The notes beneath the pieces are model-generated. The model had not been told where the DNA came from. It did not search any database and worked only from the letters and a program-made list of their open reading frames with translations. From NCBI RefSeq assembly GCF_020283565.1, contig NC_060060.1, forward strand, positions 12,958,001-13,022,000: a stretch of 64,000 bases of DNA, written 5' to 3'. Positions 1-13,085 of this stretch are shown piece after piece. The translations under genes and the position numbers were made by a program. The stretch comes from Trifolium pratense (taxonomy: Eukaryota > Streptophyta > Magnoliopsida > Fabales > Fabaceae). Position 1 is the first letter of the stretch, and each line of letters opens with the position of its first letter.

Positions 1-1218
1 GAATTTTAAGTGTGAGTGATTAAGTTTCATATCGATTATGAATTAGAAGAATGTTGTATATATAAGAGATGAGACTCATATATCTAATTTCTTAAAATTT
101 TGAGTGGAGATGTGACGCTCTTATGAACTCTCCAACAATTTCGACAATACAAAAAGTCTTTTCCTTAACTGCCTTGGTCTATTATTTCTCTTGACGCTCT
201 CACAAACTCTTCAACAGTTTCAACAATACAAAAAGACACTAAGAAACTTTTGTGTGATTACAAGATTTGAGCACATTTAGAAAAATAAGAAAAAGATAAA
301 AATTAAATAGAAAATAATTCAATTATATATATATATATAAGGGCATTGTTTTCGTTTACAAATCTTGTAACACAATCTTGTGACCACTTAAGAGTACCTT
401 TGCTTACATTACACACAACACAATAGCATGACCAAATGAAAATCGCAAAAAAGTATAGGACAACAAATCATAATTTCTTTTTATGTTGACAATATAGGAC
501 AATTATAACTATAAATAATTATTGATTGATGATGATTAGTTAAACAAACGGATCCTTCCGAAGAAATTAACAAATGCACGAGACAAATTACTACATCTAC
601 AGTCTATACTACGATCGATCTATAAGCATTGGTCCTGAATATACATCGAAAAGTACTGTGCCTATTTTTCTCTAGAAAAAATAATACTCCCTAGAAAGTA
701 TATATATACCTTTTTATAAAAGGAAGAAAGTATACCTTAATTATAGCCAAATTGGGCCATTCAAGACAAGGTGTTAGGTGTATATACTAGTACTATATAG
801 TGAGATTTATAGTGGTTCCTTTAAAACAAATCTAGCCATGCAAAATGGTTTTCTGCAGAAGTTATCAGGGTAACTAAATTAGAATTACAGTGATTCACAG
901 TGATTTTGTAGAATTTTTCAAATGTAGGTTTTAGAAAATCATTGTGACATATTGACTCTTATACCATAGGTTATGTGTCTCCAATCATGTTTAAAATCAT
1001 CAATTAAATTCAAGTGCTTGCAATCTTTCGATAGAATATCATAATATCCAACAGAAGGCAATGTTGAAGAGAAGAAAAGTAGATAGTGAATCTGGACCGA
1101 ACAATTCATATTTCAAATGTAGTAAATCAATTTGAACTTTGTCTTAGGACAATTAAAAGTTTGAGTTCATGATCAAATGTGTTGAGAAGCATGAGATTTA
1201 TTTATGCGCATAGAATCC
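1..1218. other. AT-rich intergenic, no gene seen
   Basis: No coding frame with family resemblance is seen. An imperfect direct repeat of about 44 bp (near 112-156 and 193-237, both starting TGACGCTCT and ending CAATACAAAAAG) is the only structure I can point to. Confidence 0.6.
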
Positions 1219-1238
1219 ATTTTAATAAATAAGCACGA

Positions 1239-1303
1239 TATTTTTTTTTTATAACCAAAAATTGAATAATTTTTTTTGACAAGAGGTACTCAACCCTTGA
1301 TAA
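1239..1303 (-). mobile_element. 65-bp retroposon fragment with 20-bp target duplication
   Basis: The insert is bounded by two exact 20-bp direct repeats (1219-1238 and 1304-1323). It starts with a T-tract on the plus strand, so it is a poly(A)-tailed copy on the minus strand. On that strand it contains CTCTTGTC followed by A8, then GGTTAT followed by A10. This is the signature of target-primed retroposition by a LINE or SINE with strong 5' truncation. The parent element is not identified. Confidence 0.65.
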
Positions 1304-1323
1304 ATTTTAATAAATAAGCACGA

Positions 1324-2368
<1,045 letters not shown>

Positions 2369-2373
2369 ATATA

Positions 2374-3510
2374 TATGAATAAAAGACAAACAGATAAGAC
2401 ATTAATTTAATAATTTCGCTTTCACATATAGAGTTTCTTTAGTTGCGAACATGTTTCTTTATTTTGTTTCCCTTTATAATTCTCTCTTCTATTTTTCGAA
2501 TGATAAAGCTCTCTTTTCTCCCTTTTCTTTGTTATTTTACTTTGCTTTTTACACTTTCAATGTATTGAATGCATGAGTTTCAAGACAAAATTTTTTTATT
2601 TATGTGTTTATTTAGTGCATTATTTAACATTTTCCTTAAATTATTGCTGCTAAAATTAGTACTTTGTAAAAATATTTATAGAATCAATTTTGACCTCTTA
2701 AAATGGAACGAAACATTCACTAATTTAATTTGATTTACCCTACCCATGACGATTTTTGTTGTACGGTGACAATGATGCATGACAGCATGAGTGATCTTAA
2801 AGCTTTCAGTGATAATGTGTAGCCTCTATGTACTTTGTACTATATATATCCATTTTTGTTGTTGATGTTGAACCAGTGAACCGTAATGCTTTTGTAAAGT
2901 GTGACATGATGAAAGTGTTGAAATTCAACACTGTTTGGCATGCACAATAATAAAATTATTGTCATGACATTGACAATTACCACTATTGCTTTTGTAGTTT
3001 TTACGTAGATAGTCCACAAGAGGATGCTTCCTTGAAAGGTTGTATCAATGGGAAGTGCTACTCAAATTAATTAAAGATCAAACATTAAGCACGTTATATA
3101 TAAGCACTTTAGGTATGTACTATTCTATGTGTTTGTTTGTAATTGTCTCCTTGTTGCAAATTAAAATAGCTAAGTAACTACTCACTCTGCTAAAAAAATA
3201 TAAGCAAAAACTAGTCAATAAAATTTGATGTATTTGTGTAAATTTTAGACTAAATATATTAATTTTTATCGATCAATTTTTACTTATATTTTAAAATGAA
3301 TGAAGTATGTAATGTTCCTCAACCCAAATTTAAAGAAATCAATTCGGTGTTTGCAAGTAAGAATGAAAACCTTTTATGCATAATTAGTATTAGAATTGTG
3401 TTATTTGAACATCGAAATATTGACATAATTTTCCTTAAGACTATAGATACACATCCTATGTTTTCTTATTCTTTTAAACTAAAAATCATTGTTTAAGTTT
3501 ATGGAATATA
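2374..3510. other. intergenic, nothing recognised
   Basis: AT-rich, with only short frames of low-complexity composition. I see no domain, promoter-gene pair or clear element. Confidence 0.5.
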
Positions 3511-3600
3511 TTTTTTTTTAATAATGGAGTTGAGGATCGAACTCAAGACATCTAGTATACTACTCAAACTCTTCATCATTAAACTAAATATTGTGGCTTA
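3511..3600 (-). repeat. tRNA-like SINE relic
   Basis: On the minus strand the segment carries a box-A-like stretch (TAGTTTAATGATGAAGAG), about 50 bp of spacing, then a good box B (GAGTTCGATCC), and ends in an A-rich tail (the T-tract at 3511-3519 on the plus strand). That is the layout of a tRNA-derived SINE with an internal pol III promoter. It cannot fold into a full tRNA, so it is not called as one. Confidence 0.45.
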
Positions 3601-5143
3601 ATTAATTTATCTAGTCTATAATATAAATTAAATATAGCAATTATTTAATAAAACTAAAAAGTAATTTTTTATTTTTTTTATATAATAACTTGAGTGTGTA
3701 ATGTTTTTCTTAAAACAAACAAAACATTATATAATGTTGATTTGGCACCACGTTTCCTCGCTTTGTTTTTATTAGTGATGCCACCAAATTTGTCCTTTTG
3801 ACCTTGCAAAGTTGCATCGCTGCAGATTTACCTCAAAGCATTGAAATGGCAAATTATGCATGTCATTGGTGCTTTAATACCATTGTCCAAATACAGAGCA
3901 ACATATTTCTTTTTTTATGAAAGCAACATTTTTTTTGGGTATAAAAATATTGCTATCCAAATTCTTTTACTACAAATCTTTTCAATAATTTATGTTTTTT
4001 CCATTTTATTCTTTCTGAAAGGCCAAAAAAATATCTGTTTTTTCTTTTACAATAAATTAAATAAACTGTATTTAATAAATGCAGCCTGTGTTTGGCCCAT
4101 ATTTAATAAATGTTATCGTCAATTTTGTGAAGCTATATTTTGTGAAGCTATATTTTGTGACTTTGGTGTAATAGTATCCGGTTAACTGGATTGTCTAATC
4201 TGATTCGGGGGTCTGTTCTGACATCATGTAGTTTCAGTTTCAAATTCTGATTTTTCGAAGCGTTTTTTATAAAAAGAATCAGAGAAAGTATATACATAAA
4301 CTTTTATTGACCAAATTAATACATCAACTTATATTGACACACTCTTTATTTAAGTACATAAAAACGTTTGATCTAGTAAAAAATATTACTAAATGGTCGA
4401 ATATGACAACTTTAGTTCTACTATTTATTTTAATTTTTTTTTACAGCATTTTAAAATTGTTTTTGAGATTTACATAAATTTTTTTTTTTGAGATTGATTA
4501 TTTTTTTAGATAGAAATTGAAAAAATTGGATGGCAAGAGATTGAAAAAAAAAATGAAATTCTTGTTTAGAATAAACCATGGACAACTTTTTAACTATTTA
4601 TAAAATTAATGATTTAGGTGAACCAACAAAACAGATTTGTTGCCGTAAAAAGATTACCACAGTTTTAATTTAGAATTTAGATAGATCTATGTGTCAAAAA
4701 AAAGAATTTAGATAGATCCATCCAATTTAATACGGCTAGAATCAATTTAAGTGATTTTATAACTTTATCAACTTAAACCGCATTAAGTCATTATGTTTGA
4801 TCTACTGGCTAAATTTTATCTAGTCAGTGACGCATCATGATCCAATATATATTCTGTATTCTCTAAATAAAAGACGTGAATTTTAAACAAACAGTTGTCC
4901 AAGTCTCAAACAGTTGTTTTAGCTTTGGCTTCTACAATAATCAATTCTATAAAATCCTAGTGATGTCTAAGCGCGTTTGACCTCGTAAAAAATTCCCTTC
5001 CTCAACTCAACTCTAGTTGCCATAGGAATCTCTAGTTAACACCAGATATCCATTTTTTTTTTTTTTATTCTCTCCATCAAAACCAACACAACTAACAAGA
5101 ACACAAACACAATAAGTTGAAATAATCGATTATCCATATCCAT
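3601..5143. other. intergenic / upstream region of the ARO gene
   Basis: AT-rich, no gene. Holds a 12-bp retroposon scar at 4691-4702 (listed separately). Just before the ARO start lie a T14 tract (5053-5066) and a CAA-rich leader, which are probably 5' UTR. No clear TATA box was fixed. Confidence 0.5.
4691..4702 (+). mobile_element. 12-bp poly(A) retroposon scar
   Basis: The sequence GTGTCAAAAAAA lies between two 19-bp direct repeats (4672-4690 and 4703-4721) that differ at one base. It looks like an extremely 5'-truncated retroposed tail, sharing the TGTC-An end seen at 1239-1303 and 38893-38903. Confidence 0.5.
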
Positions 5144-7198
5144 ATGGGTGACATAGTGAAACAAATATTAACAAAACCAATCCAATTAGCAGACCAAGTA
5201 ACAAAAGCAGCAGATGAAGCAAGTTCATTCAAACAAGAATGTAACGAACTCAAATCCAAAACTGAAAAACTCGCCGGACTTCTCCGACAAGCAGCAAGAG
5301 CAAGTTCCGATCTATACGAACGTCCAACAAAACGAATCATCGAAGAAACCGAACAAGTTCTCGATAAATCACTTTCCTTAGTCCTAAAATGTCGCGCAAA
5401 TGGTATCATGAAACGTGTCTTCACCATAATCCCCGCCGCCGCTTTCCGTAAAACATCTTCTCATTTAGAAAACTCAATCGGAGATGTTTCTTGGCTCCTC
5501 CGTGTCTCTGCTCCGGCAGACGATCGCGGCGGTGAATATCTCGGACTTCCACCTATTGCTGCTAATGAACCTATTCTCTGTTTCATTTGGGAACAGATCG
5601 CTATACTATACACCGGTTCTATGGAAGATCGAAGCGACGCCGCAGCGTCGCTTGTTTCATTGGCACGTGGCAGTGACCGTTATGGGAAACTTATCATCGA
5701 AGAAGGTGGTGTTGGACCACTTCTGAAGCTGATTAAAGAAGGAAAAATTGATGGTCAAGAAAATGCTGCTAGAGCTATTGGTTTACTTGGTCGTGATGCT
5801 GAATGTGTTGAACATATGATTCATGTTGGTGTTTGTTCGGTTTTTGGAAAGATTCTTAAAGATGGTCCTATGAAAGTTCAAGGTGTTGTTGCTTGGGCTG
5901 TTTCTGAACTTGTTGCTAATTATCCTAAATGTCAAGATCTTTTTGCTCAGCATAATATTATTAGGTTACTTGTTGGTCATCTTGCTTTTGAAACTGTTGA
6001 AGAACATAGTAAATATGCTATTGTTAGTATGAAACCGACTTCGATTCACGCTGTTGTTATGGCGAGTAATAATAGTAATTCTAATTCTAATCTTAATCCT
6101 AAGAAAGGAAATGAAAATGAAGATGGTGGTGTCGGTGTTGGTGCTGGTGCTGGTGGTGGGAACAATAAGCATGGTCGCGTATCGCATCATCCATTGGGTG
6201 AACGACCGAGGAATTTGCATAGAGTGATTACAAGTACTATGGCAATTCATGCTGCTTCCAAGCAGAGTAGTGAAGGAAATGACTTGGCCGATTCCTATAC
6301 GCCGCCTAATTCCAACGGATTTGGTAATGGTATTGGTAATGGTGGTGGTAAGCATGGAAATCATAGTAATCATCAGAGAAATTATTCGCATTCGGGAATT
6401 AATATGAAGGGAAGGGAAAGTGAAGACCCTGAGACTAAGGCAAGTATGAAGGAAATGGCAGCGAGAGCGCTATGGCATTTGGCTAAGGGTAATGTGCCGA
6501 TTTGTCGCAGCATTACGGAATCAAGGGCTTTGCTGTGTTTTGCTGTTTTACTTGAGAAAGGACCGGAGGCTGTGCAGTATAATTCTGCTATGGCATTGAT
6601 GGAGATTACTGCTGTGGCTGAGAAAGATGCTGAATTGAGAAAATCTGCATTTAAGCCTAATTCTCTTGCCTGCAAAGCAGTTGTTGATCAAGTGCTTAAG
6701 ATAATTGAGAAAGCGGATTCGGATCTCCTCATTCCTTGTGTCAGGGTGATTGGAAATTTGGCAAGGACATTCAAGGCTACCGAGACAAGGATGATTGGTC
6801 CGTTGGTGAAACTTCTTGACGAAAGAGAGGCAGAGGTTTCCAGGGAGGCGTCGATCGCACTCAAGAAATTTGCCGGCAGCGAAAACTACCTTCATGTTGA
6901 TCACTCCAAAGCAATTATAAATGCAGGTGGGGCCAAACACTTGATTCAGCTTGTGTATTTCGGAGAACAAATGGTTCAGATTCCAGCATTGGTTCTGCTC
7001 TCTTACATCGCATTACATGTTCCGGATAGCGAAGAACTTGCTCTGGCTGAAGTGCTTGGAGTGCTTGAATGGGCATCCAAACAATCTTTCATGCAACATG
7101 ATGAAACCCTCGAGACATTGTTGCAAGAAGCCAAGAGTAGGTTGGAGCTTTATCAGTCTAGAGGTTCAAGAGGATTCCATCATAAATTGCATCAGTAG
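5144..7198 (+). CDS. ARO: Armadillo Repeat Only (ARO) protein
   Basis: A complete, uninterrupted 684-codon gene starting MGDIVKQIL, the typical ARO N-terminus; Arabidopsis ARO proteins are of similar length (about 660 residues). Residues 1-115 are the conserved N-terminal helical region (KRVFTIIPAAAFRK, then ENSIGDVSWLLRVS). Armadillo repeats cover about 150-300 and again 430-665 (for example EGGVGPLLKLIKEG and RMIGPLVKLLDERE). Between them, 306-425, is a low-complexity Asn/Gly/His-rich insert. From the family, ARO proteins are plasma-membrane-associated scaffolds that act with ROP GTPase signalling and F-actin in polarised tip growth (pollen tubes, root hairs). Which family member this is, and where it is expressed, cannot be read from the sequence. 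The first ATG is used because the family's conserved residues begin right there. A MITE starts about 100 bp after the stop. Confidence 0.93.
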   Translation: MGDIVKQILTKPIQLADQVTKAADEASSFKQECNELKSKTEKLAGLLRQAARASSDLYERPTKRIIEETEQVLDKSLSLVLKCRANGIMKRVFTIIPAAAFRKTSSHLENSIGDVSWLLRVSAPADDRGGEYLGLPPIAANEPILCFIWEQIAILYTGSMEDRSDAAASLVSLARGSDRYGKLIIEEGGVGPLLKLIKEGKIDGQENAARAIGLLGRDAECVEHMIHVGVCSVFGKILKDGPMKVQGVVAWAVSELVANYPKCQDLFAQHNIIRLLVGHLAFETVEEHSKYAIVSMKPTSIHAVVMASNNSNSNSNLNPKKGNENEDGGVGVGAGAGGGNNKHGRVSHHPLGERPRNLHRVITSTMAIHAASKQSSEGNDLADSYTPPNSNGFGNGIGNGGGKHGNHSNHQRNYSHSGINMKGRESEDPETKASMKEMAARALWHLAKGNVPICRSITESRALLCFAVLLEKGPEAVQYNSAMALMEITAVAEKDAELRKSAFKPNSLACKAVVDQVLKIIEKADSDLLIPCVRVIGNLARTFKATETRMIGPLVKLLDEREAEVSREASIALKKFAGSENYLHVDHSKAIINAGGAKHLIQLVYFGEQMVQIPALVLLSYIALHVPDSEELALAEVLGVLEWASKQSFMQHDETLETLLQEAKSRLELYQSRGSRGFHHKLHQ

Positions 7199-7298
7199 GA
7201 AGCATAGTACATTGTCATCATCATTGTAAATGTAAAGGTTTTCCGATCATTCATGATTCTTATCCGTTCCATCATTCTTCTGAGCGTGTATACAATCA

Positions 7299-7447
7299 GT
7301 TTGGCTCCTCTAAAGTGAGTAAACCGAAAAGCAAGAAATTTAGTTGTTATTTCAACAAACTCGTGACTTGTTATGATATACCTGTAATATCTACCTTTGA
7401 TTTGTTAATCACTGGTCGATAATACTCACTTTAGAGGATCCAAATCC
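7299..7447. mobile_element. short MITE in the ARO 3' flank
   Basis: Terminal inverted repeats of about 22 bp (TTTGGCTCCTCTAAAGTGAG at 7300 and its inverse ending 7444, one mismatch). An 11-bp direct repeat GTATACAATCA flanks it (7288-7298, 7448-7458). TSD length fits a Mutator-like origin. It lies where the ARO 3' UTR or terminator is expected. Confidence 0.7.
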
Positions 7448-7458
7448 GTATACAATCA

Positions 7459-8107
7459 ATTTTACTTCTTCAATTGTCCAGATTCATTTCCATAGCAGGA
7501 ATGACCATTTCATTTTTCATCTTATGAGGATTATTTTTTAAGTTTTACCCTTAAATTAAATATAGCAATGTGTTGCAGACTTTGCTGTCTACAATAATTT
7601 ACCAACTCATATGCGTTGGAGCAAATAGAGAATCATGTAAAGAATACTTTTGAATGATTCTTCAGGTTTTGTTGGACGAATAGAAAGCAAGGGAATATAT
7701 GAAAAGTCTAGTTGACCTAAGGTTGGCTATGGATGTGGTCCAAAACAATCAACTGGTATGTTCAAATAAACCCACGTCAAGTTTACCTTCTATTTATTAT
7801 TATCATTCCATCACGTCACTATAACTTTTTTTGACCACCATAATAAAAATCTGCAACTAGCAATGCTATTAGATCGACTTATTTAAACTTAATTAGTATA
7901 CTTTTGAGACTATTCGACAGAATTTATAAAAACAACTTATGATATTTTTTATAAGTTTTTTTCAACTTATATTTATAAGTTCTTCAAGAATATTTTATGT
8001 AAACTTATACATTAATGCATATTGTAATAAGCGTTTGTACACAAACGCAACCTTGACTTGACTATGATTTGTTTAGAACAGATAATTAATAATTAGGTAT
8101 AGATGAG
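7459..8107. other. intergenic, nothing recognised
   Basis: AT-rich sequence with local AT palindromes; no gene. Confidence 0.5.
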
Positions 8108-8240
8108 GTGAGGGTGAATAGCTCAACTGGTTTGAACTAAGAGTGAAATGAGTTAAAGAGTAAAGGTTCGGGCTTTAAGTTACGGTGAGATGAAAAAACT
8201 AATATTAACAACTAATTACTAAGTTTGCCGTTTTAAAAAT
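8108..8240 (+). repeat. tRNA-like SINE relic
   Basis: ATAGCTCAACTGG (near 8118) matches a pol III box A (TGGCTCAGTTGG type). About 45 bp later AGGTTCGGGCTTT is a degenerate box B. An A-rich region follows. Decayed; no tRNA cloverleaf. Confidence 0.4.
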
Positions 8241-8249
8241 ATAATTGAG

Positions 8250-9402
8250 ATTTCATTTTTGTGCCCCCGAGTCTCACACGCGTCCCACGGCCTTCCAATC
8301 CTACCCCCCTCACAACATAGGATGCAAGTGTGTAAATAGCAAAACGTGGAGAAAAAACCGGTCGCATTCTAGAATGAGAACTGATTTCACATTATAGGAT
8401 GCAAACTATTTTTCCACTAATTTTTGCGCCCCTAAGTTCGCTACATAGTAGTGAGGGGGTATCTTGAAAATTTCCAAAAGCGAACGAAGACTTTAAGGGG
8501 GTGCGAGAAAAAAATCTTAAAATAATTATGTATAGATGGGGGGTTGTATACCTATCTGTATTATTGTTAACAACAATCCTGTTGTTGTATTGTTAGAGTT
8601 ATTTTATTTCAAAAGTTATCTCAAGTTGTTTCTAATTTCTTGATATTTTGACCAAGTCATTCCATGCTTAGCCTAATTATTGATTTTCTATTCTTATTTA
8701 TGAGCCAAAGGCTTATTTGTATAGGTTATATCGTTTACCTTTGACTAAGCCTTACTGATTTTCCTCTTTATTAGGAACAAATGATATTAGGTACGTATAG
8801 AAAAGAAAAACGTGTTATATTTATTCTTGAGATATACACGTTATATATATACTCCTTCCTCATTCACATGCTTTGAAGTTGTTCTCATTTGCCTTTTGAT
8901 CATGTTTTGGTTTAGTTGAAGATATATTTTTCTATAAATACTTTCAACTCGTGGAACAAAAAGGAAATGTTTTAGTTGAGTCATGTTTTGGCATGACTAA
9001 TTAATTAAACCATAATTTATGTTCCCTGGTCTTGTTTCTTTCCTTTCCCGTTCTTGTTTCCTGGGTTGCATTTCAAGTGTTCAGTGAAATTGGAGTTATT
9101 CTGTTATTTCCGATAAGGAACTATTGAATCCAAGAGGATTTGTGTTTATGAATTGGATAAATCCTTAAGGAGAGTAACTATGTCACATGCCTCAGGTTTA
9201 TGATTTTGCAGTTTCTTGTTGTTTCCTCCACGGTGGCTGGCATCAATTACCTCAATATTAAGATAAGTTCATTAATTTCTATTCTATTTTATTTTCATAT
9301 TTATTTGGTACCTATATTCATATATTTGTTTATCATTCAGATTATTCTAGGTCCAATTGAATAACAACTGTATGAGTCAAAGTATTACATGAAATGTACA
9401 TA
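8250..9402. other. intergenic with a possible decayed MITE
   Basis: 8250-8520 starts TTTTTGTGCCCCCGAGTC and ends with a rough inverse (GGGGGTGCGAGAAAAAAA), a possible degraded terminal inverted repeat without a clear TSD. The rest is AT-rich with no gene. Confidence 0.35.
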
Positions 9403-9408
9403 TAGTTG

Positions 9409-9657
9409 TATTTTCTCTTCCCACCTGTCGTGAATTTTTTATACCCTCAATGTTCCAATTTTGCCCTTGCAGAAAACTTCGATTCGCAGAAACCGAATTT
9501 TTACTAGTGCAAATTCAGAGTAAATTTCGGTTTTTAGAAACCGAAATTTGTTTTCAAGGAAAAAAAAACTTTGGTTTCTACGAACCGAAGTTTTTTCAAG
9601 AGCAAAATTAGAAATTCAGATGGATAAAAGATTTACCGGGTGTGGAGAAAAAACATC
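9409..9657. mobile_element. MITE, palindrome-rich family, copy 1
   Basis: About 250 bp with degraded terminal inverted repeats (TTTTCTCTTCCC; GAGAAAAAACATC) and flanking TAGTTGTA at 9403 and 9658. Inside are internal palindromes of the type AACTTC-GGTTC-GAAACCGAAGTT, shared with the copy at 11897-12150 in the same order. Confidence 0.65.
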
Positions 9658-9665
9658 TAGTTGTA

Positions 9666-10931
9666 TTTCTTACTCTCCTGGGCCAGATATGTTGATTGCG
9701 TGATTTGATTAGGTGAGAGACCAATAAATGGAACGAAATATTGAAAATTGGTTTATACTGTTATTTTAAAAATCCAACGGAATTAGACAGTTCAATTAAT
9801 TGAACCAATATTGTCTACGGTTTAATAACAATTTAAAACAGTTGAGCTATAATTTTAAGGTCTTGCGGTTCAATGTCATGTTCGTCTTCTTAACACATTG
9901 GCAAATTTTGATTGACCACGCGGCCATGTCATACCTCTAACTAAGAGGGACCCTTAAAGAATTCTATATATACTCCCCTTATCTTCTCTTCACTTCTCCC
10001 TCCTCTCATTTCTTCGGTCGTTTTCTTCTTTAGTTTTAGTGATATTAATTTTAGTTTAACTTTTGTCATTTCATGTATAAATGGTCGTATAGTCCGTCGT
10101 CGCCTACTCATACCATTTTTGCTGATGTTGTTTAATCATCATGGTTAAAAATAGTATGGTAATCGACGAATGACTTTTTGTGGTCAAAATTGAAAACCAT
10201 TTGACTAGCTGAAACAAATGTCAATCAAATGAAACTTTACACCAAAAGAGACCCGCCCTGATTTCCTTTTATCCCAAAAAGAAGAGGTAGAGGTGGTTAT
10301 GGAAGATTCATCTAAGTCAGATTTGCTATAGGGGGATTTATTGAATGCCCCCAAAAGTGGCAACAACCTGGCCTCCAACATCTTGATGAACTCCTAAAAT
10401 GAGAAGTAGATGGCGGATTCGAAATTTAAGTTTTTGTTTTTTGAAGTACTTTTTATGTCTAATGTTATTTGTTAGCTTGTTTTATGTTGTAGTAAACATT
10501 TTTGAATGCAATGAAATCAATAAAATTATTTATGTTGAATATAATATTGCAATGTAATTCTGATTTTTAAGTCTATAAAAGAGTTGTCTGCTACTTAAAT
10601 AGCAGATGACTTGTTTAAAGTTTTCCTAGGGGGCATGGATTCTTAGACGGTTCTATTTTTTTCCCATCCTCTAATTAGGTAAAGAATTTTGTGCGCTAAT
10701 TAACTAATGAATAGGAATATTTTGATAATTTAACAGGGCGCGTGAAAAAATTGAAAGGGTGCTAAAAGCAATTCCCTATATTAACATACGTAACGTGTAT
10801 CCATCATAATGGGCTTTATTCATTCCCGTGAAGGATTGGGTTCAAATTCAGTCCAAATTGAGAATTTTTTTTTCTACCACTACATTTATCTTTTTACTCC
10901 AACATATTTTAAAATATTCTGATTCTACTAT
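9666..10931. other. intergenic with an orphan promoter-like patch
   Basis: At 9960-10015 CTATATATAC is followed by a long C/T-rich stretch, like a TATA box and plant 5' leader, but no gene follows. The remainder has no coding signal. Confidence 0.35.
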
Positions 10932-11060
10932 TATGTTAAAAGTGTGCTGGTATGTTAAAAGTGTGCTAATATGTTAATTAAAGTGTGCTGGTATGTTAAA
11001 AGTGTGCTGGTATGTTAAAACTACATAAAAAATGTGCTGGTATGTTAAAAGTATCTTGGT
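10932..11060. repeat. minisatellite, about 19-bp unit
   Basis: Six imperfect copies of TATGTTAAAAGTGTGCTGG, with a gap of unrelated bases between some copies. No gene association. Confidence 0.85.
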
Positions 11061-11888
11061 TAAAATTACATTTTGTGGTAAAAAAAAAATTGTTAAGTCA
11101 AAATTATATACGGGAGTTGGAAAAAGGTTTCCAGCATTAAAAATTCTAACACAGTCTTCAATTGTTCCGGTATACGTTTAGATCTAGATTATTTTGTGTT
11201 TTTGACGAAAGGAAGAACACTTGAAATAAGAAACAAAAGGGTATAACTAAATCTGTCAAACACAACAAAAGCTGCAAGTGTTCGTGTCACCATCAATCTC
11301 AATATCAAAGAATCATTTTTCAAAATTGACAGTGTTCAACTAGTTTCCCAACATCTGCAAAGAATCTTGATGACTGATTTTTTAGTTTTCGGTTCTGAGC
11401 TTAAATAGTCAAAAACAACTTGATGTTCATATTTGGATGATTCAATCTGAAGTTCCTGTAACCTTTAAAGCAGTTGTAACTTCAAAAGACCCATAGATGG
11501 TGAGCCGTGGTTGGTGGAAGCACAAGATCTAACTCTTACAAAACAATAGTCAATATATTTTGACAAAATAAAAAATAGAAAAACATGAAAAATGTAAACC
11601 GGAACAGATTGCATAACATAAAAAATGTGAATCGGAACTCTTTTGTCAAGTACTGTATTCTGGTAGGCTAGTCTGATTAGATATATACAAAATGATTTTC
11701 GGAAAACTTACTATCAGTATGTTGTATGTACCGAAAAACTTTGATAATTTATTTATTAGGAAAAAAAATTACAATAATAAAAGGGTAAAATGGACAGTTC
11801 AATTAAAATGTAGGGGTGAGAGTTAATTGTTGGGGTAGAGAAATTTTTTTTCCCAAATTGATCAGCAAGACAATTTGCCCATGTGACT
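11061..11888. other. intergenic, nothing recognised
   Basis: No gene or clear repeat seen. Confidence 0.5.
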
Positions 11889-11896
11889 TGGTGCAC

Positions 11897-12150
11897 GATG
11901 TTTTCTCTCTAGGCCTCTCATGTATTTTTTATACCCTTAAATATTTTAATTTTGCCCTTGTTATAAACTTCGGTTCGCAGAAACCGAAGTTTTTTCTAGT
12001 TCAAATTCAGGGAAAATTCGGTTAACGGAACCCGAATTTTTTTTCAAGGCAAAAAAAAATTGGTTCGCAGCAACCGAAGTTTTTATTGAAGGGCAAAAAA
12101 GTAAAATCCAGTTGGGAAAGAACCATGGGGGGCCTAAAGAGAAAACATCC
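11897..12150. mobile_element. MITE, palindrome-rich family, copy 2
   Basis: 254 bp. Terminal inverted repeats GATGTTTTCTCTCTAGGCC and its inverse (one mismatch), flanked by TGGTGCAC on both sides (11889-11896 and 12151-12158), an 8-bp target duplication. The interior has three palindromic AACTTCGG...CCGAAGTT modules, as in copy 1. An 8-bp TSD suggests a hAT- or Mutator-type parent. Confidence 0.8.
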
Positions 12151-12158
12151 TGGTGCAC

Positions 12159-13076
12159 AAGGTTGGACAAATAATTGAGAGTTTTTTCTTTCTTTAGACT
12201 TAATTGTATTTTTTGTCCTCCTATTTTGGGCCTATTTGTTTCAAATTTTTCACCAAAAAAATATATTTTTCCCAAAACAAAATCGATTTTTTTATCTTAC
12301 TTTTGTTTGTTTCAGATTTTTTCAAAAATAATTTTAGTAAAAAAATCATTTTTTTCATCAAAATGAGAATCTATTTTCAATAGCTTTTATCAAAATCTTT
12401 TTTTTATCATTCATCATCCCTCACCATCTATGTTGCATAGGTGCGGGTACCGGTACTGGTACCGGAACGTGGTACGGCATTTAAAAAAAATTAAGGTACG
12501 GGTACACTCATATAGTTATTTTTAATATAATTATATACTTAAAATAATAAAATTATATTCTTAAAAAAAATAATTAAACATAGAAAATAGCAAACTTCAA
12601 AAGTAGTTATATTGTGGTTTACACGTTTAGGAAAATAGGAGTAGTAATAAGATTATGTGGCTCTACTTTTAAAAATAAATAAAAAGGGAAGGAGACTGAA
12701 TCGATTCTAATTTTTAACTAAAGTGAATCTTTATTAAAAAAAATAAACAAATAAAAAAAGAATGGGATTGGAAAGTGTTGCAAAAAAAAAATAAGAATAT
12801 TTTTTGATGAAATATGTAACACATGTGTACCCTGAGAGTACCACGCGCGTACCCTGAGCTAACTAGTGGTGGCGGATTGGCGGGAGTCCGTCAATAAAAA
12901 TTTAAAAAATAAATCGATAAATTTGCAAAAATGTCATAAAAATTTGTAAATAAAATTAAAAATCATCCAAGAAAATCAAAATATAATAATCAACCAACAA
13001 GGTGACCGAAAAACAAAATTATCAATCAAAACTTCAAATGATTTATAAAACCATAATAAAGAAATAAAACCATTAT
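12159..13076. other. intergenic, decayed repeat fragments
   Basis: Contains possible hAT-like ends (GTACCGGTACTGGTACCGG near 12447; TAGTGGTGGCGGATTGGCGG near 12864) with no matching partner ends. No gene. Confidence 0.4.
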
Positions 13077-13085
13077 TATTTCTTA

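Noticed and set aside
3841..4185. 114-codon open frame, hydrophobic
   Set aside because: Starts with a non-ATG codon, Phe/Ile/Lys-rich because of AT-rich DNA, no family resemblance.
9960..10140. TATA-like box plus C/T-rich leader as a gene start
   Set aside because: No open frame or splice pattern follows; kept only as an orphan promoter-like patch.
10620..10780. Possible MITE between CCTAGGGGGCATGG and AATTCCCTATA
   Set aside because: Inverted match is too weak and no target duplication is visible.
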